64,000 nucleotides of DNA from Aquimarina sp. AU58 (GCF_900312745.1 NZ_OMPD01000004.1:35108-99107), one strand, 5' to 3'; shown: positions 1 to 9,591, counted from the first letter of the stretch. Notes: a model not told the origin generated them from the sequence alone. A program made the numbers and translations.

Positions 1-152
1 AATAGTCGATTAGATCAAAGATAGTATGTACTCTAATGATCTTACCATTTCGTTTTTATAGCACCATATTTTCATTTTTAGTATTTTTTAATGCCCAAAT
101 CTCTAGATTTAACAAAATACCATTATTTTCGTAAATTAAACCCCGCCTTTTT

Positions 153-1052
153 ATGCAATTAATTATCTATAAATTAGTCTACCCTTTTTTATGGTTTATT
201 TCAAAACTACCATGGAGACTTTTTTATGCATTTTCTACATGCATTTTTTTCCTGGTATATTATATTTTTCGATACCGAAGAAAAACTGTAACTCAAAATC
301 TGGAGTTAGTTTTCCCAAACAAAACTTTTCGAGAAATCAAAAAAATACGAAAAGAGTTTTACCAGCATATGTGTGATATGTTTCTCGAAATGATTAAATC
401 GATATCCATTTCAAATGAAGAAATGAAAGAACGATTTAAGGTTACAAATATTGAAAAACTACACGAATTAGAAGCTAAGAAAGAAAATATCATGATACTT
501 ATGGCCCATTATGCTAGTTATGAGTGGGCAAATGTAATTGATATACAAACAAATTTTCAGGCAGTTGGAGTATATAAGAAAATAGGAAATAAATACTTCG
601 ATCGATTAGTACATCGAATTAGAGCCCGATTTGGCTCGAGAGTAATAGGTACTAAAGATGCTATGAAAGTAATTACAGAAGATCAATCTAAAGAAGGATT
701 ATATATGTATGGACTAATTTCTGATCAATCTCCAAAATTATATAAAGCAACCTTTTGGACTGACTTTATGAGCATTAAAGTTCCTGTTTTTTTAGGAGCA
801 GAAGTATTGTCGAAACGATTAGGGTTAAACACATACTATTTACAAGTTGAAAAAATAAAAAGAGGATACTATCAAGCTACTTTTGTTACACTAACAGAAG
901 ACTCGAAAAACTGTGAAGACTATTCTATTGTAAAAAGCTACCTTAGATTACTGGAAAATCAAATTTATAATAAACCACAGTATTACCTATGGTCTCACAA
1001 ACGATGGAAACACCGCAATGCGCCTATTCCTGAAGGTGCCACTGTAGATTAA
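153..1052 (+). CDS. Lysophospholipid acyltransferase, lipid A (LpxL/HtrB) type, copy 1
   Basis: This 299-residue protein looks like a lipid A late acyltransferase, which adds a secondary acyl chain to the lipid A precursor at the inner face of the inner membrane. The N-terminus has a hydrophobic stretch (about residues 5-40, with WRLFYAF in it). The acyltransferase motif H-x4-E is at H119/E124 (HYASYE). The C-terminus has the family-like PQYYLWSHKRWKHRN segment. Length fits the family (about 290-310). It is followed after 66 nt by a close paralog that starts with the same six residues (MQLIIY), so the pair arose by tandem duplication. Exact acyl donor and acceptor cannot be read from the sequence; ornithine or other aminolipids are alternatives. 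Confidence 0.85.
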   Translation: MQLIIYKLVYPFLWFISKLPWRLFYAFSTCIFFLVYYIFRYRRKTVTQNLELVFPNKTFREIKKIRKEFYQHMCDMFLEMIKSISISNEEMKERFKVTNIEKLHELEAKKENIMILMAHYASYEWANVIDIQTNFQAVGVYKKIGNKYFDRLVHRIRARFGSRVIGTKDAMKVITEDQSKEGLYMYGLISDQSPKLYKATFWTDFMSIKVPVFLGAEVLSKRLGLNTYYLQVEKIKRGYYQATFVTLTEDSKNCEDYSIVKSYLRLLENQIYNKPQYYLWSHKRWKHRNAPIPEGATVD

Positions 1053-1118
1053 AACCTGGATTCATCTACATACTGCCAAATAAGCTTACCTTTATGCGTT
1101 TTTAACTACACTACATTT

Positions 1119-2018
1119 ATGCAATTAATTATATATTACTTAGTTTATCCTATAATATTAGGTATCTCTAAACTACCCTGGCGATTATTTTATGCGTTTT
1201 CTACCTGTGCTTATATTTTGGTATACTATGTTATTAGGTACAGAAGAAAAACAGTAACAGGGAACTTACAACTGGTTTTCCCAGAAAAATCTAAAAAAGA
1301 AATCCGGGATATTAGTAAATCATTTTATAAACATATGTGTGATATGTTTTTAGAAATGACAAAATCACTTTCAATTTCTAGAGAAGAATTAATAAAACGA
1401 TATAAAGTTGTAAATCTGGATGAGTTTCATGAGTTTGAAAGGAAAAATAAAAGTATAATTACATTAATGGGGCATTATGGTAGTTTCGAATGGTCTAATG
1501 CAGTCGATCTTGTTTCTTTAAACCCATGTGTAGGAATCTATAAACAAATAGAAAACAAATATTTTGATCGTCTTGCACATCGTATCCGAGGTCGTTTTGA
1601 TTCCCGACTTATTCCTAGTCATAAGGTTGCAAGACAAATTATAAAAGATAAAAAGGAAGGTACTGTATGCGGATACGGTATGATCTCTGATCAATCTCCA
1701 AAAATTTACAACGCAAAATATTGGACAGATTTTATGGGAGTCAAAGTGCCCATATTTTTAGGAGGCGAGTTCTTAGCACAACGACTTGATGTTATTGTAT
1801 TATATCTTCATGTAGAAAAAGTAAAACGAGGGCACTATGAAGTAAGATTTATCCCTATCTCTGAAAACAGTAAAGAAGAAGAACCATATTTCATCATAAA
1901 AAAATACCTTCAATTACTTGAGAATCAAATTCGTGAAAAACCTCAATATTACTTATGGACTCACAAACGCTGGAAACATAGGAATTCACAAATTCCTGAG
2001 GGAGCCATAGTCGATTAA
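1119..2018 (+). CDS. Lysophospholipid acyltransferase, lipid A (LpxL/HtrB) type, copy 2
   Basis: A second 299-residue acyltransferase, collinear over its whole length with the upstream gene and of exactly equal length. The catalytic pair is conserved at H119/E124 (HYGSFE), as are the SDQSPK segment and the C-terminal WTHKRWKHRN. The two genes probably form one transcript (66-nt gap without an obvious terminator). Bacteroidota usually need more than one such enzyme to finish penta- or hexa-acylated lipid A, so the copies may act on different positions. This division of labour is inference. Confidence 0.85.
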   Translation: MQLIIYYLVYPIILGISKLPWRLFYAFSTCAYILVYYVIRYRRKTVTGNLQLVFPEKSKKEIRDISKSFYKHMCDMFLEMTKSLSISREELIKRYKVVNLDEFHEFERKNKSIITLMGHYGSFEWSNAVDLVSLNPCVGIYKQIENKYFDRLAHRIRGRFDSRLIPSHKVARQIIKDKKEGTVCGYGMISDQSPKIYNAKYWTDFMGVKVPIFLGGEFLAQRLDVIVLYLHVEKVKRGHYEVRFIPISENSKEEEPYFIIKKYLQLLENQIREKPQYYLWTHKRWKHRNSQIPEGAIVD

Positions 2019-2308
2019 ACTATGTATCAAATTTGTTATGGCGTATAGTTTGATCAAATATATTTTATCACCCTGGCAGGACTACATTTTTTTACCAAAT
2101 TTAATGTCTTTTTAGAATTTATTAGATGTTATGTTTGGCATATGAAGTAATTAAATTTCATGGTTTTCAGGGGTTTATTACATAAACATATCCTATATCT
2201 TCGTTTTAAAATATGTATATCACTAATATACCTATCTACTAATAAGAACTTTACCCTAAAGTTTCTTCCTAATTAGGTTTTAAAAATGATATCGTTAAAA
2301 AAATAAAA

Positions 2309-3298
2309 GTGTTGAATACAATTAAAAAAAACTGGAGTATTGGTTTATTAAGTATTATTATTAATATAATAAGCTGTTGCGCAGTTTTGTGGATTATACT
2401 TCTATTTACCGGTCAAAAAGAGAATCTGGATATTGGTAAAGCCATACAAATGCTGGTTATACGAATACTTCCACTAGCCACTGGTATTGCTTTTTCTGCA
2501 AAACTCATTCTCTCTTTTTTAAACAACAAAAAAATAATTCTTGTCATCATTTTCATCATCACTATTAGTGTTCTTTTGGCAATTGTTTGGGGGTATATCG
2601 CTTTTTTATCTACTCTCCTATTTGCTATCGGATACGGTGTATATAACTCGACTGTTCTCCCTGGCATGATAATTATATACTTTATAGCTATCCTCTTGCA
2701 ATTTAGCTTTTTACATCTATTTTTATCACAAAATAATGAGCGTACAAATAATGGGGTTTTGGGACTTGTCCTTTTACCTGTTTATACAATAGGTTTTACT
2801 GCTATTTCTATATTCATAACATTTGGTATTACCATGTATCCTTTACTATTTCATAAAGAAACATATCTTATTCCCCAAAATTTTCAAGGGTGTATTAGAG
2901 TAGTATATAACTTTGAATGCGGTGAAGAGGCACAGAAAAAAAATGGAAGAAGTATCATACATGTACCTGATAATGGGCTTATACTTCTTAAAAACGACCT
3001 AAAACGCCCCAAAAACCTTCTTGTTACTATATGGGAACAACAATTAGATCAAAAATTCTATATCGTTGATAGCAAAGGAAATAAAGAAAAACTACGTCAT
3101 AAAGAACGATATTCACAAGATACTTCGAAAGGAGTTAGAATAACTGGTATAAACGAAAGAGGAGAACCTGGTGACAGCAATTTTGTAATATTCAAAAGGT
3201 TTTATGTCTATAATGGCTCAAGTATTAAAAATGAACTTGACTGCTCTACTGTAGAAGATAATCTATTTAATGAGCTCGAAAAATGCCAGAGTAATTAA
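2309..3298 (+). CDS. Membrane protein with a C-terminal DUF6843-like domain
   Basis: The first 190 or so residues hold about five hydrophobic segments (near residues 10-33, 48-70, 75-112, 115-137 and 148-178). The last 135 residues are soluble; they begin YLIPQNFQGCIRVVYN and continue with an IHVPDNGLIL segment, which resembles the DUF6843 pattern of a short beta-rich domain following 'IP..F.G'. No function is known for that domain. The start is GTG at 2309 or TTG at 2312; no ATG fits. It is transcribed convergently with glmM, and a long hairpin lies between them. DUF6843 assignment is from memory of the pattern, not a search. Confidence 0.6.
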   Translation: MLNTIKKNWSIGLLSIIINIISCCAVLWIILLFTGQKENLDIGKAIQMLVIRILPLATGIAFSAKLILSFLNNKKIILVIIFIITISVLLAIVWGYIAFLSTLLFAIGYGVYNSTVLPGMIIIYFIAILLQFSFLHLFLSQNNERTNNGVLGLVLLPVYTIGFTAISIFITFGITMYPLLFHKETYLIPQNFQGCIRVVYNFECGEEAQKKNGRSIIHVPDNGLILLKNDLKRPKNLLVTIWEQQLDQKFYIVDSKGNKEKLRHKERYSQDTSKGVRITGINERGEPGDSNFVIFKRFYVYNGSSIKNELDCSTVEDNLFNELEKCQSN

Positions 3299-3328
3299 AG
3301 AATATTATTCAACCATAATTTTATCTAA

Positions 3329-3373
3329 AATAAGATATCTATATCAACTCAAGATAGAAATAGATACCTTATT
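3329..3373. terminator. Hairpin between convergent genes
   Basis: A 14-bp stem with one mismatch pairs 3329-3342 (AATAAGATATCTAT) with 3360-3373 around a 17-nt loop. It lies between the DUF6843-like gene and glmM, which converge here, and could terminate both. There is no long T-run on either side. Confidence 0.5.
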
Positions 3374-3424
3374 ATATATTCTTTCAACGAAAAGATCCAA
3401 GTAAATAAAACGTTTGGCTAAATT

Positions 3425-4813
3425 TTACATTCCAGCTATTTCTTTTAAAGTAATGATCGTATCTTCTGCCAATGAATCTGCCTTTTCCTGGCTCAAGGCT
3501 TCGGTGTAAATACGAATGATAGGCTCTGTATTACTTTTACGTAAATGTACCCAACAATCTGCAAAATCTACTTTTACGCCATCAACAGTAGAGACTTCTT
3601 CTGAAACATATTTTGAATGAAATCCTTTTAAAATAGCATCAACATCTAAATCTGGAGTTAGCTGAATTTTATTTTTACTCATAAAATAAGAAGGGTAACT
3701 ATCTCGTAACTCGCTTACACTGCATTTCTTTTCTGCCAGGTGTGTAAGGAATAAGGCTACTCCTACCAACGAATCTCTTCCGTAATGTGATTCTGGATAT
3801 ATAATCCCTCCATTACCTTCGCCACCGATAACTGCATTATTTGCTTTCATCAACTCTACTACATTAACCTCGCCTACAGCACTTGCTTCGTAGTTCCCAT
3901 TATGTTTTTGTGTTACATCTCTTAACGCTCTACTTGATGATAAATTAGAAACAGTATTGCCACCAGTTTTTCCTAATACAAAATCGGCACAGGCAACTAA
4001 TGTATATTCTTCTCCAAACATTTCTCCATTCTCACTCATAAAAGCAAGACGATCTACATCAGGATCGACGGTGATTCCCATATCTGCCTTCTCCTTAACT
4101 ACTAATTCTGACAAATCTGTTAAATGTTCTTTTAATGGTTCTGGGTTATGAGGGAAGTGCCCATTAGGCTCACAATATAATTCAATAGTCTCTACTCCCA
4201 TTTTCTTAAGTAACCCCGGTATGGCAATACCTCCTGTAGAATTAACAGCATCTACAACAACTTTGAAACCAGATTTACTCACCAATTCTACATCTACCAG
4301 AGATAGATTTAGCACTTCTTCAATATGTTTATCGATATAGGTATCATTTACCGTGATACTTCCCAAATCATCAACCTCTGCAAAAACATATTCATCATTT
4401 TCTGCTATATCCAAAATCTTTTTACCATTCTCTGCATTCAAAAATTCTCCTTTATGGTTCAGTAATTTTAATGCATTCCACTGTTTCGGATTGTGACTAG
4501 CTGTAAGAATTATTCCTCCATCTGCTTTTTCTAAAGGAACAGCAATCTCTACGGTAGGTGTCGTAGAAAGGTCTAAATCAATAACATGAATCCCCAATCC
4601 AACCAAACTGTTCATTACCAATTGTTGAATCATAGGTCCAGAAATTCTGGCATCACGACCAACAACTACAATTGGATGATCTTTATTAGTTTCATTTTTT
4701 AGCCAACTTCCATAAGCCGAAGCAAATTTTACCGCATCTACCGGAGTAAGATTATCACCAACTGTTCCTCCAATTGTTCCTCTAATCCCTGAAATTGATT
4801 TTATTAATGTCAT
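3425..4813 (-). CDS. glmM: Phosphoglucosamine mutase
   Basis: This alpha-D-phosphohexomutase (462 residues) converts glucosamine-6-phosphate to glucosamine-1-phosphate for UDP-GlcNAc and thus peptidoglycan and lipopolysaccharide. The N-terminus reads LIKSISGIRGTIGG. The phosphoserine loop is TASHNP with Ser106. The Mg-binding loop is DPDVDR (D250, D252, D254), the sugar loop is GEGNGGII (near 335), and the C-terminal phosphate loop is RKSNTEPIIR. All four active-site loops are intact. Bacteroidota annotations vary between glmM and phosphomannomutase; the short sugar loop fits GlmM. A TAnnTTTG promoter lies 29 nt upstream of the start. Confidence 0.88.
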   Translation of the reverse strand: MTLIKSISGIRGTIGGTVGDNLTPVDAVKFASAYGSWLKNETNKDHPIVVVGRDARISGPMIQQLVMNSLVGLGIHVIDLDLSTTPTVEIAVPLEKADGGIILTASHNPKQWNALKLLNHKGEFLNAENGKKILDIAENDEYVFAEVDDLGSITVNDTYIDKHIEEVLNLSLVDVELVSKSGFKVVVDAVNSTGGIAIPGLLKKMGVETIELYCEPNGHFPHNPEPLKEHLTDLSELVVKEKADMGITVDPDVDRLAFMSENGEMFGEEYTLVACADFVLGKTGGNTVSNLSSSRALRDVTQKHNGNYEASAVGEVNVVELMKANNAVIGGEGNGGIIYPESHYGRDSLVGVALFLTHLAEKKCSVSELRDSYPSYFMSKNKIQLTPDLDVDAILKGFHSKYVSEEVSTVDGVKVDFADCWVHLRKSNTEPIIRIYTEALSQEKADSLAEDTIITLKEIAGM

Positions 4814-4841
4814 ATATTTTGATTGATTTTTCTATTTCGAA

Positions 4842-4849
4842 CAAATGTA
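4842..4849 (-). promoter_or_regulatory. Bacteroidota -7 element (TACATTTG) of glmM
   Basis: On the minus strand TACATTTG matches the Bacteroidota TAnnTTTG consensus. A TTG lies 17 nt further upstream and another 20 nt upstream, either of which can serve as the -33 element. The element is 29 nt from the glmM start codon, giving a leader of about 20-25 nt. The rest of the 4850-5152 gap is AT-rich and I see nothing else in it. Confidence 0.6.
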
Positions 4850-5152
4850 CAAGATATGACAAACAGCAACAATTTAATAGGTTATAATTTTATAAACACA
4901 ATCAGTTTTTTACAAAAATTAATGAATCTTTAAATCTTTACTTGCAATTTCTTTATTACACGATAAATGCAAAACAATAATTGTAAAAGAAAGGATAAAC
5001 ATGGTGCATTTCAGCATCTAAGTTTTTAGGGATATCATCAAAAGTAATTTATTTTAACCACTAGCCTTTATTTTTTTACAAGTGATACTTTTTGTCATAC
5101 AAACAACTATAATTAATAGATATTAGTATTTAAAAAATCGTATTTTAACCCA

Positions 5153-5740
5153 ATGAATTTTCTAGCCCACATATATCTTTCTGGTGAAGACCAAGAACTT
5201 AAAATAGGTAATTTTATCGCAGACTCTGTCAAAGGAAAAAAGCAATTACTACAATATTCAAACCGTATTCAGCAAGGTATTACCTTGCATCGTAAAATTG
5301 ATTCATATACCGATACTCATGCCATTGTAAGAAAAAGTGTATCTAGGTTATTTCCAAAATACAGGCATTACAGTACTGTAATCGTAGATGTTCTTTATGA
5401 TCATTTTTTGGCAGCTAATTGGAAAGAATACTCCAATATTCCTCTTGAAACGTATGTAGCAGAGTTTTATGATTTATTGTATAAATATCATGAAGTTTTA
5501 CCTAAACAGATTCAAAATTTTATGCCCTATATGATTAAAGACAACTGGCTTCTTAGCTATGCCACCATTCCAGGAATAGGTACAATATTATATCAAATGA
5601 ATCAGAGAACAAAAAATAGATCTAAGATGAATTTTGCAGTTATCGAACTCGAACAATATTATGTTGATTTTGATAAAGAATTTCGTTCTTTTTTTGAAGA
5701 ATTAGAACTTTACACTAAAAATGAAATAAGAATATTATGA
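5153..5740 (+). CDS. Acyl carrier protein phosphodiesterase (AcpH, DUF479)
   Basis: A 195-residue protein of the AcpH family, which removes the 4'-phosphopantetheine arm from acyl carrier protein. The start MNFLAHIYLSG and the segment IGNFIADSVKGKK are typical. Residues such as D24 in FIAD, and H and D in LHRKIDSYTD, are the conserved HD-type metal ligands of this family. It overlaps the next gene by 4 nt (ATGA), so translation is coupled to ggt, and alkD follows. The three genes look like one operon but have no obvious shared pathway. Many Bacteroidota members of this family have not been tested for ACP hydrolysis. Confidence 0.82.
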   Translation: MNFLAHIYLSGEDQELKIGNFIADSVKGKKQLLQYSNRIQQGITLHRKIDSYTDTHAIVRKSVSRLFPKYRHYSTVIVDVLYDHFLAANWKEYSNIPLETYVAEFYDLLYKYHEVLPKQIQNFMPYMIKDNWLLSYATIPGIGTILYQMNQRTKNRSKMNFAVIELEQYYVDFDKEFRSFFEELELYTKNEIRIL

Positions 5741-7451
5741 ACATAAGATCCAATAGGTATTTATTTTATATCACTTTACTTGTCTTAAATTTTTCATGTA
5801 AAAATAATACAGAAGTAAAGCAAGAGGTCAAACCAGTTGTTGGTCTCGTTACTCAAAAAGCTATGGTTGTTTCTGCCCGGGAGGAGGCTTCAAAAATTGG
5901 AGCAGACATCATGAAAAAAGGAGGAAATGCTTTTGATGCTATGGTTGGTACAGCTATGGCTTTAGCAGTTACATACCCTGTAGCAGGAAACTTGGGAGGT
6001 GGTGGATTTATGGTATACCGAAAAGCTAATGGTGAAACTGGTGCTTTGGATTATAGAGAAAAAGGACCTCTGGCTTCTACCAAAGATATGTATCTGGATG
6101 ATAAAGGAGAATTTATCGCTAAAAAAAGTCAACTCGGAGCTATGGCTGTTGGTGTTCCCGGAACTATTGCCGGTATTTTTGAAGTGCATAAAAAATTTGG
6201 ATCCTTACCCATTGAAGACATACTTACTCCTGTGGTACAATTGGCAAAAAGAGGTTTTGTGATTACCGAAAAACAAGAAAGACGCTTTGTACATTATAAA
6301 GATTTATTCTATGAGGCTAATGAAGATACAATTCCTATTCTTAGAGGTTATAAAGCCAATGATACCTTAAAAAACAAAAACTAGCTGAAACACTAGAGAG
6401 GATCATTAAAAATGGAGCTGCCGAGTTGTATGAAGGCGAATCTGGTCAAAAACTGGTTAATTTCATCCAATCCAGAGGTGGTATCATCACTATGGATGAT
6501 TTGGGAAAATACAAAGCAAAATGGCGTAAACCTGTACAGTTTAGGTATAAAAACCTCAATATAACTTCTATGTCTCCACCTTCGAGTGGCGGTATATGTC
6601 TTGCTCAGATTATGAAGATGATAGAACCTTATGATCTAAGCAGCTATGGCCATAATTCTCTTAAAAGTATACAGGTAATTACAGAAGCAGAACGAAGGGC
6701 TTATGCAGATCGTAGTTTTTATTTAGGTGATCCTGATTTTGTAAAAATTCCTATCGATACATTGATTAATGAATCCTACCTTTCTAATCGCATGCTAGAT
6801 TTTAGTTTTGACAAGGCTACATTATCTTCAGATATTAATCGTGGTAGCATTCCAGGATATGAAAGTGACGAAACCACCCACTATTCTATTGTAGATCAAT
6901 TCGGAAATGCTATTTCGGTAACAACGACACTTAACGGAGCTTATGGTTCTAAATTATATGTTCCAGAATTAGGTTTCTTTCTAAATAATGAGATGGATGA
7001 TTTTAGCGCCAAACCTGGTGTACCAAATATGTTTGGATTAACAGGCGCAGAAGCCAATGCCATAGCTCCCGAAAAAAGAATGTTAAGCTCTATGACTCCT
7101 ACAATTGTAGAGAAAGATGGAAAATTTTGGATGTCTGTTGGTACTCCTGGAGGATCTACCATTATTACTTCGGTACTGCAGACTATTTTAAATGTGAAAG
7201 AATTTGGAATGACCATGCAAGATGCAGTTAATGCTCCCAGGTTTCATCATCAATGGTTACCCGATATCGTAGTATTTGAGCCAGAATCATTTAATCATAT
7301 CTTATTAGATAGCCTACGGCAAAAAGGATATCAAATTAATGAAGAAGATTCTAAAATTATTGGCAAGGTTGATGGTATTCTTGTTCTCCCAGATGGAAGA
7401 CTCGAAGGCGGGGCAGATAAAAGAGGTGATGATACTGCAGTAGGGTTTTAA
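5737..7451 (+). pseudogene. ggt: Gamma-glutamyltransferase lipoprotein split by a -1 frameshift
   Basis: Gamma-glutamyltransferase cleaves glutathione and other gamma-glutamyl compounds outside the cytoplasm. The first frame (5737-6384) encodes an N-terminus with lipobox LNFSC and the family's GGNAFDA and NLGGGGF segments, then stops. The second frame carries the rest: PPSSGG, the autoprocessing TTHYSIVD (predicted catalytic Thr at 6873-6875) and GTPGGSTI. A single -1 shift at 6369-6375 joins them into about 571 residues with no lost sequence, a normal length for the family. All catalytic parts are intact. Either one A is missing from the A-run (mutation or sequencing error) or the ribosome slips at the heptamer. 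Typed as pseudogene for caution. Confidence 0.85.
6369..6375 (+). other. Canonical -1 slippery heptamer A AAA AAC inside ggt
   Basis: The zero frame reads TTA AAA AAC AAA AAC TAG. Slipping back one base on A AAA AAC leads to CAA AAA CTA GCT GAA, which continues the enzyme exactly. The zero-frame stop lies only 9 nt after the heptamer (TAG, 6382-6384). A weak CTAG/CTAG pairing follows, and an AGAGG lies 21 nt upstream. Neither is a convincing stimulator. Confidence 0.5.
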
Positions 7452-7464
7452 TCTATATAAAAAC

Positions 7465-8136
7465 ATGGATTTCACAACCTCTCTAATGTCTATACTCCAA
7501 GGCTATGCTAATGCTCAAGAAGCAATACGAATGGAAGCCTATATGAAAAATCGTTTTTCTTATTATGGCATAAAAGCTCCTATAAGAAAATCGCTTCTAA
7601 AAGATGCTATTCTTCAATATACACCTACTCTCACTCATGATAATGTGATTAGTATTGCAAATGTACTCTATAAAAAACCTCAACGAGAACTACATTATTG
7701 CGCTATGGAACTGGTCGATCGACTCTTAAAAAAGAAATATAATATAGGTGACATTGATTTTATAGAACAACTGATTACTACTAATTCCTGGTGGGATTCG
7801 GTTGATTTTATAGCAAAACATATTTTGGGTAAATATTTATTGCAATTCCCAAATCAAATACATCCAGTAATTGAAAAATTTTCTAGTTCTCATAAGATGT
7901 GGCTTAACCGAAGTGCCATTTTATTTCAATTAGGATATAAAGATAAAACGGATTATCAATTATTATGTCGTCTTTGTGAGCAACATAAATCTTCTAATGA
8001 ATTCTTTATAAAGAAAGCTATCGGTTGGGCTTTGCGAGAATACTCAAAAATAAATCCAGATGCTGTAGTAAACTTTATAACCAACACTAAACTAAAACCT
8101 TTATCTGAAAAAGAAGGGTTAAAAAGAATTCGTTAA
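7465..8136 (+). CDS. DNA alkylation repair protein, AlkD-like glycosylase
   Basis: A 223-residue all-helical HEAT-like repeat protein of the AlkC/AlkD family, which removes N3- and N7-alkylated purines from DNA without flipping the base. The segment NSWWDSVDFIAKHILG carries the Trp and Asp expected in the active cleft, and KAIGWALREYSK holds the conserved Arg-containing helix near the C-terminus. Length fits AlkD (about 220-240). It starts 13 nt after the ggt stop, so it is the third gene of the acpH-ggt-alkD operon. Confidence 0.85.
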   Translation: MDFTTSLMSILQGYANAQEAIRMEAYMKNRFSYYGIKAPIRKSLLKDAILQYTPTLTHDNVISIANVLYKKPQRELHYCAMELVDRLLKKKYNIGDIDFIEQLITTNSWWDSVDFIAKHILGKYLLQFPNQIHPVIEKFSSSHKMWLNRSAILFQLGYKDKTDYQLLCRLCEQHKSSNEFFIKKAIGWALREYSKINPDAVVNFITNTKLKPLSEKEGLKRIR

Positions 8137-8148
8137 TAATACCTGCCC

Positions 8149-8170
8149 AGAGCCCTTATATTAGGGCTCT
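8149..8170. terminator. Short GC-rich hairpin between alkD and the DUF2807 gene
   Basis: AGAGCCC (8149-8155) pairs with GGGCTCT (8164-8170) around an 8-nt loop. It sits between two convergent genes; no T-run follows, so it is a weak terminator candidate. Confidence 0.4.
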
Positions 8171-8212
8171 ATGTGACAGATAAAGAATAGTAACACTTAA
8201 ATTATTCTGTAT

Positions 8213-8947
8213 TTAATCTACCTTTTTTATTTTACCCATCCCGCGATGGTCTAATTTTGTTGTCTTAGCTTTTCCTTTATAATAAACACTACCAATACCA
8301 GAAGAAGTTATGCTTATTTCTTGTTGTGCATTTACTTCTACTTTTCCGATACCAGAGTTATTAATCTCTAATTTCTGAGCAACCAAATCAAAAGCTCTTA
8401 AAGCTCCTGTTCCATTATTATCAAGAATTACCTCTGTAACCTTTCCTTTCAAAGTAAAATTACCTACCATAGAAATTTCACCATCTAGTTTCTCACAATC
8501 TAATTCTAAAGATGCGTTTCCTACTCCAGATGCCTCAACATCAAGTGTGTTTAAGGAAAGTTTAGAGGAAGTTTTAACATTCCCTACTCCCTTTACCTTT
8601 AACTTTGCTATATCTTTTAGCGTCACATAAACATTCATTTTGGTTTTTCTTTTCACGTTTATTCCTTTTTTCCAGCCTAAAACCAGTGCATTCCCTTTGT
8701 TTTTAACAATTACAGCTTCTTGCAGGTTCTCATCAGTTTCTACTTTTACAGATTCATTTTGTCCCTGAGTAAGGTATACATTATAAACCCCGTTTACGAT
8801 GATTTCATTAAAAGGTGATATTGTTCTCTTCTGGGTAACAACATTACCATTACCCTTCATTTTTTTTTGTGCCATCACTGGGGTAATAGTAAGCAAAGCT
8901 ATTACTATACATAGCAGCATTGTAATATTACTGTTTTGTGTTTTCAT
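8213..8947 (-). CDS. Exported DUF2807 (head GIN domain) protein
   Basis: A 244-residue secreted protein. Residues 1-26 form a signal peptide ending VMAQ. The rest is a series of short beta strands rich in Gly and Asn (KVKGVGNVKTSS, EASGVGNASLEL, SGIGKVEV), the pattern of the DUF2807 'putative autotransporter adhesin' beta-solenoid common in Bacteroidota. These proteins are periplasmic or surface-bound and of unknown biochemical role. A TAGTTTTG element (8998-9005, minus strand) could be its -7 box, but no well-spaced TTG was found upstream of it. Confidence 0.8.
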   Translation of the reverse strand: MKTQNSNITMLLCIVIALLTITPVMAQKKMKGNGNVVTQKRTISPFNEIIVNGVYNVYLTQGQNESVKVETDENLQEAVIVKNKGNALVLGWKKGINVKRKTKMNVYVTLKDIAKLKVKGVGNVKTSSKLSLNTLDVEASGVGNASLELDCEKLDGEISMVGNFTLKGKVTEVILDNNGTGALRAFDLVAQKLEINNSGIGKVEVNAQQEISITSSGIGSVYYKGKAKTTKLDHRGMGKIKKVD

Positions 8948-9358
8948 TTTAGATATGTTTTAAATGTTTTTTGATGATTTTATTTATAATCAAAAGACAA
9001 AACTATTCTCATATTGTTACAGTTAGCAGAGTACAAAATTCAAAAAACAGAAAAAGCAACTAAAAATAGTTGCACAATTGGAAGGTATTAAAGTAATAAA
9101 ACATCTCTATCAAAAACGGATACATTTCAAGCTCATTTTTTAACGAAATAAATCATCCCTAATTATTAAATATTCGTCACTTACAATATGATACTCATCA
9201 CTAATTACAAGTCATCTATCACTAAAACCTACATTGCATTTTATAATCTAAAAAAGGAAACTAAATTGCCTTACATACACAAAAAATTATACTCTAGACA
9301 GAAGTTACGGGTGTCTTTAAACCATCGTAAATTTATTAATCAAATTATTTATTTTATC

Positions 9359-9547
9359 ATGTTAAAAAAAATTTCGAATCTTGGAAAATCTTTAAACAAA
9401 ACTGAGCAAAAAAAGATTTCTGGAGGGGGGCCTCCAAAAGGTGAATGCCCAAAAGGTGGTTATCATTGGAATCCTCATAAAAGGTGTTGTTGGTCATATG
9501 CATATAACTGCTGTGCTGGTTCTCCAGAATGTCCAACTCCATATTAG
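9359..9547 (+). CDS. Cysteine-rich peptide with double-glycine (bacteriocin-type) leader
   Basis: A 62-residue precursor-like peptide. The leader (residues 1-24) reads MLKKISNLGKSLNKTEQKK then ISGG, the form of bacteriocin-type double-Gly leaders cleaved during export by peptidase-containing ABC transporters. The predicted mature part is about 38 residues with six cysteines in the order C-x12-CC-x6-CC-x5-C plus several Pro and aromatic residues. An upstream in-frame ATG (9188) would add 57 residues without any family feature; I chose 9359 because the leader begins there. No transporter, maturase or immunity gene is nearby. It could be a bacteriocin, a modified peptide or a signalling peptide. 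Confidence 0.6.
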   Translation: MLKKISNLGKSLNKTEQKKISGGGPPKGECPKGGYHWNPHKRCCWSYAYNCCAGSPECPTPY

Positions 9548-9591
9548 AATTCTAATGATAAAGGCCTATGGTCATATATAGAAAAACAAAA

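Noticed and set aside
9188..9358. In-frame extension of the cysteine-rich peptide by 57 residues to an upstream ATG
   Set aside because: The double-glycine leader begins at the inner ATG (9359) and the extra residues show no family feature.
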